A DNA stretch of 64,000 nt, taken from NCBI GenBank assembly GCA_944990035.1, contig CALYLX010000142.1, positions 1,612,001-1,676,000 on the forward strand, written 5' to 3'. Position 1 is the stretch's first letter. Each line of letters begins with the position of its first letter. Source of the DNA: Clitopilus passeckerianus (taxonomy: Eukaryota; Basidiomycota; Agaricomycetes; Agaricales; Entolomataceae). Shown piece by piece: positions 34,991 to 45,201 of this stretch. The position numbers and the translations under genes are program-made. A model generated the notes under the pieces. It was not told where the DNA came from. It saw nothing but the letters and a program-made list of their open reading frames with translations, and did not search any database.

Positions 34991-35246
34991 TTCTCCAGTT
35001 GATTGAGGCCCTCTTTGACGCCTTAGAGCTTCTATTTAGATTTTCAGGTCTCCGGGTTGAGCTAATGTAGAAGGCCAACAATATCAAGAGAGTTGAAGAG
35101 TATCCTTTATATTCAATGGAAGGGCGTTGGGCTCATACAACGTTTGGGTTACGGACGTTGGATGAAAGATGTGACCGGGGTCTCGGCCCGATAGGCAGGT
35201 CTTTGTTTCTGGAGTCTCCGCCGAAGCTGACTAACGTTCTTCTCTT
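34991..35246. promoter_or_regulatory. divergent promoter region, F-box gene / PPCDC
   Basis: 256 bases between opposite start codons; no specific site recognised. The end nearest 35246 contains short stop-free stretches that are not coding in a supported frame. Confidence 0.35.
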
Positions 35247-36071
35247 ATGCCACGGCACTTTATAGCGAAGGATGAGCGTCAAGAGAACAACACGCATGTT
35301 CTTCTTATTACGACGGGGAGCGTTGCGTCGGTAAAGGCTCCTCTGATCGTTGACGAGCTGCTCAAGGTTTGTGCCATCCCTTGGCAACTGGACGGGATTG
35401 GTTCATCAAGCGTTCTTTAGTACAAGGATGTTCGCGTTCAAGTCGTCTCCACGAAGGCATCCCTCGCTTTCTTCAATGAGAAAGATGGTGCCATGGAAGG
35501 AACAACAGTATGGCTAGACGCAGACGAGTGGCAAGTATGATCACCTCCATTACTGCGATTACTTGGTCTTCAATCTCGTGATTGGTAGCCGGACTATAAT
35601 ATTGGGGACCCAATATTGCACATCGAGCTTCGCCGGTGGGCAGATATCGTGCTTGTAGCACCCTGCTCCGCCAATACTCTGGCTAAGATCGCTGGTGGTA
35701 TATGTGATAATCTTGCTGTGAGCCCCAGCAAACACCATTCTCAACGGGCTTCCCACTGATCAACTTGCTGCTCTTAGACCTCGCTCCTGCGAGCTTTGGC
35801 TCCGACAACGCCAACTTATATCTTCCCTGCGATGAACACTCTGATGTATGGACATCCTCTGACTGCAGAACACCTGCGCGTTGTCCGTGATGTCATTGGC
35901 TACAACGTTGTCGGACCAATTGGCAAAACCCTTGCATGTGGAGACATCGGTACGTGATTTAAGTTGCCAGTGACTTCGATTGCTGAATAATGAACAGGGA
36001 TGGGTGCAATGACCGAGTGGAGGGACATTGTACAGATAGTTGTGGATCGCTTCAAATTAAATCCAAAGTGA
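35247..36071 (+). CDS. phosphopantothenoylcysteine decarboxylase (coenzyme A synthesis)
   Basis: Flavoprotein that decarboxylates 4'-phosphopantothenoylcysteine to phosphopantetheine, the third step from pantothenate to CoA; the family also includes Hal3/Vhs3. Exons are 35247-35366, 35421-35534, 35589-35717, 35778-35949 and 35998-36071, giving 202 residues, matching stand-alone PPCDC. Motifs are the FMN-binding VLLITTGSVASVKAPL, WLDADEWQPDYNIGDPILHI, ELRRWADIVLVAPCSANTLA (a serine-asparagine active-site stretch) and the PAMNTLMYGHP clamp. After these come the conserved GPIGKTLACGDIG with the catalytic cysteine, and a final GAMTEW. The His of HIELRRW is present. This intron-rich gene has short exons and is easily missed by simple ORF scans. 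Confidence 0.92.
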
Positions 36072-36131
36072 ATCCATGATTAAATAAAACATGTATAATA
36101 ATACCCAGCTCTTCGAAGCTTCTTCAAGGCT

Positions 36132-36876
36132 TCATCTCTTCCTCGTTGACCGACGTATTCCGTTAGGATATTTAGCCCGATTATACTCCTCAACCAACCC
36201 TTCTAGAATAGTTCGCGCCTCCGCCTCCTGCTCTTTCAGCTTGGCTGCTCGATACTTTGCATCGTACGCCTTTTCGGCTGCAAGCCTCGCAGCTTCTTGA
36301 TATGGTGGTATTCGGGAAGAAGCGACCATACCCGCTGTGGCCATTGCGAGGGTGTCGGCAACGGTGGCTTCCTGCTCCACTTCACACATTTTACGCGTCA
36401 AGCATTCGCAAACGGCGCCTGCGACGCGTAATTGGGCCGCTAGTTCAGCGATACGTCGTTCGTTCCCACTGAAACGGAATGGGGTTGGGGTTTGTACGAT
36501 TTTGACGCGTTTTGGCGTGTCTTGATTCACGTTTGTGGGAGGCCAGGTGATCCACGGGCTTTGTTGACAACTTGTAGATGAACTCGAGTTGGGACCCTTC
36601 GCTGCCATTTCGGCGCGTAGTTCGTTCATGAGGGTATTTTGTAACCGGGAACCTCTCGACGCCTTTCTTCCCTTTTTTGTTGTTGGCTGGTCAAGCTATG
36701 CTCGTGTTCCTCATGTCAACTGAATGAAGGTAGTAGTTGACGCGACGACTCACGAGGCCCGGGGCGTTTTCTTTGTCGGGACCACCAGCTGCTAGTTCTT
36801 CCTGTAGCTGCTGCCTCAAACGACTAATCCAGAGATTCTTGAGGGCGGCCATTTTGCGTCTTTTGCTTGGTGGCAT
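36132..36876 (-). CDS. uncharacterised basic/coiled-coil protein
   Basis: Family not recognised. Exon 1 starts at 36876 (MPPSKRRKMAALKNLWISRL), and an intron near 36756-36694 joins APGL to LDQPTTKKGRKASRGS. The N-terminus is basic with a likely nuclear localisation signal (PPSKRRK); the middle has PWITWPPTNVNQDTPKRVKI. The C-terminal half is helical and Ala/Glu-rich with coiled-coil character (ERRIAELAAQLRVAG, EAARLAAEKAYDAKYRAAKL), ending in a basic RRSTRKR. A nuclear or chromatin-linked role is only inference. It converges with the decarboxylase gene. Confidence 0.65.
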
Positions 36877-37104
36877 GGCGTAAACGTAGCAATAATTACA
36901 TTTCAAATTGGGCTCGAGACCCTTGCTGTTGGTCGCGTCGCGACCCTGTCCGTGTGTGTCAGCAACCGTAAACCAACCTTATCAGTCGCTTGCAACACGA
37001 ACGTCATATCCACAGCATAAGTCACTGGTCCAGTGAAACTTATCGAAGAGTCTTTAAAGAGCGTTTCGTGATAATTTGTTGGCAATTTGCTATACAAATG
37101 GATT

Positions 37105-38899
37105 CTACCACCTTCCAGCAACCCTCCCAATAGCCCAAACAAAACCAGCTCCTCCGCCCAATAATAATACCCAAACCCCTAGATCCCACAGAATCCTCTT
37201 CCTCCACTGCCTCTTCTGCAGCGCGCGTTCCTTCCGGAGGAGTAGCTCGTCGGCCCGTGCCTCAGAGTCTGGCTCTGTCCCAGCGGTTGTAGGTGAGCTG
37301 ACACTCATGGATGTGCGAGGTGTTTGTGGGACAATGATGGCCAGTGGTCGTTTGAAGAAGTGTGTGGTGACGTGTATGAGAGCTGAAGATGAATATGTCA
37401 GCAAGGGATGAGCGATGAATGACCTGGGAGAATATACCTGGGAGGAAGTAGGTGCTTGTGAATGCAGAGAGGAGGAGAATGTCACTCAGTACGACGGCGC
37501 CGATCTCGGGAAGAATCGAGAGCCCAGCAGCCATGAGAGCTAAGAATAACCTCGAGAGTGGCAGCGAGGTGGAGTATCGGATACGATCAGGAATAGGGAG
37601 TGCTGGGGCCGTTATGAGGATAGCTGGGATATTCAGCAGCAGCGTTAGAGCAGTGAGGATGTTGGCTATGATTTTGATTGGCGGTTGCGAAGGTTTGAAC
37701 TGCTAAAGGGTGAGATAATGAGATGAGGAGGGTGGAGCAACGGGGCTACTTACTGTATCCTGCACACGAGGGTATGCAGCGAAAAAGATCAGAGGCAGAG
37801 TGAGGGCTATTGATACAACAACGGATAGGATAGAAAGCGTCCTGAAAGACTGCCTTCTGGAGGTTCGGGATGCACCAGATGCTTGCTGATGCCCTCGAAG
37901 GGAAGAATATAATGAGAGTGTAGATGAGGTGGTAAAAGCAAATGAAGTTGTCGCTGAAAGGTATGTTAGCCCACTTTACTACTGCAAATAACGAAGGCCA
38001 TGCCTATTCCTTGCCAGAAGGCACCCATTTTGAGCCAACCTGGAGTCGCCAGTGAAATGCCACGAATATATGAAAAGACGACGAAGCCGAGCCACATAAC
38101 GTAGGTGAGGATCGACAGCCAGGTCGAGTAGACGACGGATTTTGAGGCAATTGATTGGGCGAATATGAGGGGCAATAGTACAACAGTGATGATAGCAGTA
38201 AGGAGAAGCCTTGGAGCCCAAGAAAAGTCGCCAAAGATAGAAAGAAAGATGTTGGTAGATTCTTGTGATGGGGAAGGATTAGAATTGGTTTTTCAGCCAG
38301 TACTGTAGCTACACCGCACCTCGAAGATAAACAGCAGTTATAAGTATTCGCAACCCGCTTGTACCTGCTCTTACGACGCTACGCAAGATGCTTCGTCGAC
38401 GTTCCTTCCCCCGACCTCTTGCGAATGCATCCAAGATGACATCTTCCATGTCCAACTTTCGGATGTACCGGCCGAGCATGAACCATAGTTGTCTGGAGAA
38501 TGCAGAGAGTAAAGCGAAGACCAAAAGTGGAGGCAGCCCCTGTTTTAGCGGCAACTCGGTGTTCAACAAGAACATTGCCCCGAGCTTGAGATATGGTGCC
38601 AAAAGGTATAAAAATACAAGCCTTGGCCGTAACGGAGGTATGGCCGCCTTCCTCACATCATACTGTGAAGGAAACCCGTCGTCGTCGTCATCCGATTCCT
38701 CGCTTTCGAGGTTGAACGGGTTCCGCTGCTCGTCATCCTCGTCATGAACAAGGATGAGCGCTGCGGATGAATCCAGTACCGCAATGTCGGGCGACGGGCT
38801 CCGATGTGATGAAGTCGACGAGCTCACTGAGCCAGATGATGGCCACCGGGGCGATGGCATTAACAATGGTGGTGGGACCTTTCCGGTCGTCCCAGCCAT
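37105..38899 (-). CDS. amino-acid-transporter-like multi-pass membrane protein
   Basis: Starts at 38899 with a cytoplasmic Ser/Pro and acidic region (ESEESDDDDDGFPSQYD). At least eight hydrophobic helices follow, among them RLVFLYLLAPYLKLGAMFLL, LLLTAIITVVLLPLIFA, TWLSILTYVMWLGFVVFSYI, LSILSVVVSIALTLPLIFFA and ILTALTLLLNIPAILI. They end with a basic loop (RKERALQKRQWRKR) and a last helix (LGVWVLLLGGGAGFVWAIG). The pattern WQGIATTSFAFTTSSTLYSS resembles the AAAP/SLC38 type of vacuolar amino-acid transporter. That joint requires a 51-base intron with a GC donor (38003-37954 approximately); reading through gives a stop. Transport specificity is unknown and the assignment is moderate. Confidence 0.75.
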
Positions 38900-39840
38900 G
38901 GTATAGAAGGGATGGTGGTTGCTTGCAAACAGGCGACACGCTACCCTGAGACTTTGGCGGCCATAATGAATGTTACTCCATTTGGTTCGAGCATGCAGTT
39001 CTCGAGTTTCCGCCTGGTGACTTGCGGTCTGCTGAATACATCGACCACACGGACGTGACCCACCTTGCTCTCTCTTGCACTTACCATCTGACCCTTCACA
39101 GGTTTTTCTGCGCAGTGAGTTTTTGGGACCGGAGCATACAACTCTTAGAACCTATGAAAAATCTTTTCTTCTTTCCTTTGCTGACTACCCTCAAATTTGC
39201 CTCATGGGACATTGCTACTATCATTCTGGAGAAGTTGATCAATCCTTTATAATCCCTTCACGGCATTGAGGGCGACTCTTCAGAGCGGCATCTACCCACC
39301 GACGACATACTGCATCGCCTTTCCGGTGCCCTTTCCAAATTCCATCAATTGACTAGCATCACTGGAAGGCTATCGCAAACATGGCGATGACAATTCATCT
39401 TTGCCCACTGCCTTGCCACATGCCTACCAAAGCATTTGCCTCAAGTCGTTACGGTTCGGAATACCTCTTATCTCGGATATTGATAACCAGATGTTACTCA
39501 GAAATCGGTTGAGCTTGGCCCGAGCTTCAATTTCACTATTCATCAAAGCGGAAGATGTACAGTAGTCGAGAGCAAGAAATCATAAACCGAACGGAAGCCG
39601 AATGCGATAACATATACAGTGCACTCGTGTATCATTTCCTTTGGTCGTGAATATGACGGTGAATCTTCGTTGCGATGTTTGCCTAGCTTCTCTGGAGCGC
39701 CCGAGCGCCCGTCAATGTAAACGAGCGCTTAACTGTGCCCACCAACATAATGTTTAGGGCCGGTGGTCCGGCGGGTCTCGTCCATAACTCCGTTGGCCAC
39801 TTTCCTGCAACAACCTCTGTGTCAATGACACACAACTACT
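38900..39840. other. intergenic region with possible F-box-type relic
   Basis: No intact gene. On the + strand short frames at about 39022-39420 (for example MKNLFFFPLLTTLKFASWD) resemble leucine-rich F-box protein pieces but are broken by stops. They may be remnants of a third copy of the family that follows. Confidence 0.3.
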
Positions 39841-41488
39841 ATGGATCACTGTCTTGAAATAACAGAGATACAAAAGCTCATCTTTGAGTTCCAAGATGAA
39901 CCAACTCTACTGTCTCTTGCCCTCACAGGACACAAATTCATAGGCGAGTTCGACTTCCGTCGTTAAATACAAGACAACTCAAGCTGTTCTTTTACCCCGA
40001 TAGAATCTGCACTTGATGCTCTCTGGAAGCACCTAGATGGGCTGGTACCATTGATACAGACCATGTCTGACGACGGTGACCTGTGGGGATTTTTGGCGTC
40101 CAACGAGTCGGATTCGGACGATTCAGAATCTTCAGATGAAAGCTACTTGCCGAATGCGGTCTTAGTGAGTATTGTTTGAATGCAGCTCGTCAGACGACCT
40201 AACACTACCTCCCCTTGCACTGAAGGCTTTCCTACGAGAGATAGAAGAGGAAGACTGGGGGCGATTTCGTTACTATGCTCCCAAAATTCGGAGTCTTCGA
40301 CTCGCAAGGCGCCTTGAGCTACATCCGGATGTTCTTCCCTCTTTATGCGCCTATCGCCCGCTCCACGTCATGCTACCACGCATCAAAAGCCTCCAGCTAC
40401 GGTTCGATGATAGATCACTCGTGAATGCCACTCGGTACATACCACACTTCCTCCATCACACACTATCCAGCCTCTCGATACGCTTCAATATCCAAACCCC
40501 CGGACTACGCTCCTTCCTTACCTCTGTTTCCAACGTGTGCCCAAATCTCTGCTACGTTGAGGTCATCGCACCCCTACCCTTACCTCCGGACTACTCCGAA
40601 ACAGTTGAACATTTCGTAACGCGCCTTCGTCATCTTGAGACCCTCGATTGCGAGCATGTTGCTATGACCCCAAGACTACTGCTACATCTGGGTCAGCTTC
40701 CACACTTTGTTGATTGGAACGTCACTCTCTGCCACCGACAACCCTTACTGGGTGGTGGCATGCCCGCCACTTTTGACGGGCTCTTCAATTCCTTGTCTAC
40801 GTTGTCCGTCAAGGAATCTACGTGGCCTGAGAGTTTATGCCTCCTGCAAAGACTAGGAAGCCCCCTCGAGGACATTTATTTGGCCGAAGCGGGGAGGGTC
40901 CTACGGGACCCACCACTGTCGCTTGACATTCCAGACCAGCTATTCGCGCTAATCGGTACTCACAAACGTTTGACCCGTCTCCAACTCATCAGCTACTCCT
41001 CTTGTCATGATAGCGCCCCTGACTCTACCACTCGCGTCGTTTCCTATCTCTTCGGCTTACCTTGCCTAGAATCACTATATATCTCCACCCCATTGGTCAA
41101 TCATCTCAGCGACGACTTCCTCCGACACGCTACAGAGGCTTGGCCGCATCTCCGAAGCCTCACACTTATCTCTTTGTTTGACACCCCACAAATGACGCTG
41201 GAGGGAGTGCTGCCCCTCATCGGGGGGTGTCCCAGACTTGAGAAACTCCAATTGTCGGTTCAGTGTCAGCCGTTCAATTTTGAGCCCTTCCCCGGGTTTC
41301 AAGGAAGTCAAAGCCTGAGGTCTCTGCGCTTGACTAACTCCCCACTCCAGCGCAAACATGCAATGCAAGTTTTACGCTGCTTGTTCGTCATGTTTCCTAT
41401 GGCCAACAAGGTTATAGGCACTGATGACGGTTTACGCCATCAATGGGATTATTTCAACAAAGTCTCTCGGGAATTTTTTAAACAATGA
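39841..41488 (+). CDS. F-box-like/LRR protein, intact copy
   Basis: 508 residues from exons 39841-39943, 40004-40164 and 40226-41488. The N-terminus is a degenerate F-box (DHCLEITEIQKLIFEFQDEP, TLLSLALTGHKFI), an acidic linker (SNESDSDDSESSDES), then repeated leucine-rich segments (IRSLRLARRLELHPDVLPSL, LPRIKSLQLRFDDRSL, LCYVEVIAPLPLP, LTRLQLISYSS, LRSLTLISL). It ends KVSREFFKQ. The first intron begins GCGAGT after ATAG; using GT instead breaks the frame. The homologous intron in the decayed neighbour starts GT. Likely a substrate adaptor for ubiquitin ligase; the target is unknown. Confidence 0.8.
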
Positions 41489-42080
41489 ATGTCTAGTTCA
41501 TATCTAGGATTTGCGTTACAAACGTCAGAGCATTGTTGGGATCCCACAGCGGGTAGAGCTTGGTTTCCTTTCTCGACGAATTAGAGACATTTGGGGATTT
41601 CCCTGCCGCATTTTATTGCTTTTTTCACCATTTCATGGTGTCATGGGTCATGGAGGTCGAAAGCCCTACCAGTATTTACTGCATATTTACCACATTTAAT
41701 TGACCTTACAAGTTACAACATTGAAGTGACCAGCCTGTGGACTCTGAATGGTGTGGTTATCATTGAGTTTTCCTGTGAGCTGCTTGGGCGCTCGCATCTC
41801 AAAGAATCTTCCTAATCCGTTTATGCAATTGCGTTTGTGTATTAATTACGCGGTTAAGTTAATTCTTGCAATGGAGGGGCTAGCTCTGGGCTCAGGCTTG
41901 CCGCTTGAACGTCAATCAGACAACCTCACATGATCACGTGTATGAATGAGGCGCATTGTACTAGTACAAATTGTAGGCGCCCAATGTCTAAACATCTACG
42001 ACCCTTCACTCGAAGTTGAGATCCTTTCGGCCCTGCAGCTGCAGATCTCCTTGAGAACTTTGATCGAGAAAAGCGACGTT
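41489..42080. other. intergenic region between F-box/LRR copies
   Basis: No gene seen. An ATG at 41946 opens a frame into the pseudogene's first exon but has no counterpart in the intact copy. Confidence 0.45.
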
Positions 42081-43764
42081 ATAGCCCATTGCCTTGACAT
42101 ACCGGAGATACAAGCCCTCATTTTTGAGCCTCAAGATCGGAAAACTTTGCTATCGCTAGCCCGTGCGGGACGCATATTTACAGGTCAGCTGACCATTGGT
42201 TATAATGAAAATCAGGAGCACTGACTTCTTAACAGAAACTGCGCTTTGAGGTGCTCTGGAAACATCAGTATGGGCTAACGAAGTTATTACAAACCATGTC
42301 AACAGACGAAGATGTTTTGTTGGCCTACTCTAGCGATGAAGACTTGGAAGATGACTCATGCTCAGAGGATGAGTACCGTGCGCGAGAAGTCGAGCGACGT
42401 CTGGTGAGTATGTCATGAGAAAAGAGCTTTTCTGGCTACTAAACTTTCTCCATGTTGAAGTCATTTCAACGGAGGATAACAGAAGAAGAATGGGATAGGC
42501 TCTGTTATTACGCCAAAAGAATCCGCAGTCTTCAACTCAGCTGGTACCTCGAAGTAAACGACACGACTCTGTCCTCGTTGTGCTCCAACCGCCCCCTTCA
42601 CACCATATTCCCAAATATAAACAGCCTCCAGGTCAGATTCAACCACTGGACACTGGTGGACTTCATTCCATACATACCTCACTTCCTCAATCACACACTT
42701 GTCGACTTCAAGGTTTCTATCGAAATCCCTATCGATATTAATGAATTACGTTCTCTTCTTACTCCTGTCTCCAACCCAGCTTATGCTCCGTTGAGATCCT
42801 TGCCAGTTGTGGTACTACCGGAGACTCCGCCGTATTCGAACGTTTCATAACCCGTTTCCACCAACTCGAGGCCCTCAGCTGCCAGCTTGTCGTCGTAAGC
42901 CCAGGACTATTACTCCATCTCGGCCAGCTTCCAAGTCTCCGGAAATGGAGCATCATCGAACCTCAAGGATCGCTACTACACAAGAAAATACCTGGCGTAT
43001 TCGATGGACTATTCAGTGCCATGACCGGATTGAGTATTCAACAGTCTACGTGGCTAGAGAGCCTTCGCTTCCTTAAAAGACTAAGCAGCCCTTTGCAAGA
43101 CATCCACCTAACAGAGGAGTTGAAAGTCCTGAGGACCCCACCGATCTCCCTTGACATTCCAGACCGGTTATTTGCTCAAATCGGGAGTCATCAACAATTA
43201 ACTCGTCTCCAGCTTGTCTGCAACACCCCTTGTCACGGTTCTCCACAGTCCACCGCTCGCGTGTTCTCGCAACTCTTCAGCCTGCATCGCTTGAAATTAC
43301 TATCCATCGTCACCCCTCTAGTCAATCACCTCAGTAATGACTTTATCCAACATGCCGCAGAAGCTTGGCCGAATCTACAAAGCCTCACAATTATGATATG
43401 TGCCAAAAAGTCGGATGAAGACAACCCACACATAACTCTAGAAGGATTATTACCCCTTCTCACGGGATGCCCCAAAATCGAGACGCTCCAAATATCGGTG
43501 CAGTGTCAACCCGTCGACCTTAACCTCATCGATGGAATCAAAGGGAATCGGAATCTGAGATCTGTGCGCTTGTCGAACTCACCACTCCTGTACAAAGATG
43601 CAATGCTGGTTTTACGCTGCTTGTCCATTATGTCCCCCATGGCCAATGATGTTACTGGGGATGGTAAAGCTGATTTGCACAATCCGTCCGCATGGGAGGG
43701 CTCCTACCGCAAGTCTGCATGGGAGTATTTCAACAGTGTCTCTCGGGACTTTTTTCGAGTATGA
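42081..43764 (+). pseudogene. F-box-like/LRR protein, decayed tandem copy
   Basis: Clear paralogue of the gene at 39841 along its whole length (HCLDIPEIQALIFE, acidic linker, RIRSLQLSWYLEV, VVSPGLLLHLGQLPSL, ISLDIPDRLFAQIGSHQQLT, MPVNHLSNDF-like and final VSRDFFRV segments). Three differences argue against function. The start codon aligned with the intact ATG is ATA (42081-42083). A one-base insertion just after the first intron, near 42244-42247, closes the frame (TALEVLW is only readable after correcting it). A seven-base deletion near 42774-42778 shifts the frame between VSN and LCSVEILA. After that the frame stays open to the natural stop at 43764. Decay looks recent. Confidence 0.8.
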
Positions 43765-43943
43765 TGCCCGCAATCGTATTTGGTAGCCACATCAGGGCTT
43801 ACGATATGGAAACCAAACTTGTGTAGTAGACACACTATTCGAGGTACTTGAAGTGTATTGACATTTATGGCTCATAATTGATCCGGCCTCGAAACACATA
43901 CGAAGAAATGTATCCTCCTACAATACACCCCCAATCAAACCAG

Positions 43944-44601
43944 TTACTGCTTAGCAGGGAGTTTGGGGAGAGGTCTTGGGAGTGGCGTCGGAAGAGGTCG
44001 AGGCTTACGTTGCCGCCCAGCTGGTTTCTCCGGCTTTCTGGGACCATTCGGCTTCACATCGAGCCTTGGTCGATCATGCGAGGCTGAGCCTCGCGAAGGC
44101 CTTGGCTCACCAGCTGATTCAGGATGCTGCGGTTGGTCGACATGATCGTTTGGGTGTCGGGTAACGGAGATAGGCTTCCAGCACTCTCCTAGTTTGCTAT
44201 CCTTCAGCTTTCGCATCTGGTTCCGGTCGAGGCACTTTTTATCTTTGCCTATTTCACGGAAACTAGCACCGCCAAGTGCGGCGCATGTCTTTCCAGGTAG
44301 GAGATCCTTGATATGAGGAGGACCAATGCAGCTAAGATGGAGCAGTCAATTACAGATACTTTAAACGACGCAGGGGGTTGAACTCAGCTGCTTACTTCGC
44401 AGGTGCGATGGGAGCCCCTGGTTTCTTCTTGAAGAAGTCAAAGAAACCTCTACCCTGTACATCTTCCCCGATTTCAGATCCATACAGATGGTTCCGGCCA
44501 TGGAAGGGTTCGTTCGTGGTGTAAAGGCCCGACGGAAGTCCGAAGGATGGGGCGCACAGAAGCAATAGCAGTCCAGCAAATGAAAGGCAACCAAGGTGCA
44601 T
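43944..44601 (-). CDS. secreted four-cysteine protein with cationic proline-rich tail
   Basis: 197 residues from exons 44601-44396 and 44331-43944. Residues 1-21 form a signal peptide (MHLGCLSFAGLLLLLCAPSF). The mature part begins with a polar stretch (GLYTTNEPFHGRNHLYGSE), then GFFDFFKKKPGAPIAPANC. A compact domain with four cysteines follows (NCIG, KTCAAL, KKCLD, GECWK). The last ~75 residues are disordered, basic and proline-rich (PRPSRGSASHDRPRLDVKPN, KPEKPAGRQRKPRPLPTPLP, RPLPKLPAKQ). The family was not recognised. Possible roles are effector, antimicrobial or cell-wall-binding protein, all inference. The second exon is easily missed because the first exon alone ends in an apparent stop. 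Confidence 0.8.
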
Positions 44602-45201
44602 GATTTCCTGCGCGTATAGGGCCTGCCTGTTGAGAAGACCAGCTTCCAGAGCGAGTCTGTGTCACAGCCGCAAGGTTTTTATCTTATAGGGATATCGACG
44701 AGCACCGCCATGATCAAATGTGATGATCAACCTGGTGGCAACGAGGTTGACTTTTGTGTGTCCTTCGTGGGCTCAAGGCGACCCCAGGTAGCGCCCAGAA
44801 GTGGTTACAGGCCTGAAGAAAGGCTCTGGTGATTCCCAAAACAGTACCTAGGACGGTATCTTGCACTCAGAATGATTCAGAACTCATGAAGTAACTAGCC
44901 AGAAGCTACAATCCTTGAGCATGCTGGGGATGAGTTCCGTGAAGGATCTGTATAAAGTCTATGAAGTAGATTTTCCGAATAAAGGGGTCCAATGACGGCG
45001 CAAATGTGGAAGTCTGCATTTGGGAGCCATGGATGCCTCGACGGAAAAGATTGGATGTGACAAGCGCTCGCAGGTCGTAGGCTTAGCGCCCGGACTTAAG
45101 CGGGTTAGGTAAGACTGATCAGAGCGGTCCGGCTATCCGGTGCACTGGGCCAACTTTGTTTCTCGCTCCCAACTGCTACTAACACCAGCACTGGGACCAA
45201 C
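44602..45201. other. divergent intergenic region, secreted protein / homeodomain gene
   Basis: 600 bases without a supported gene; promoters of both neighbours are expected here. Confidence 0.5.
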
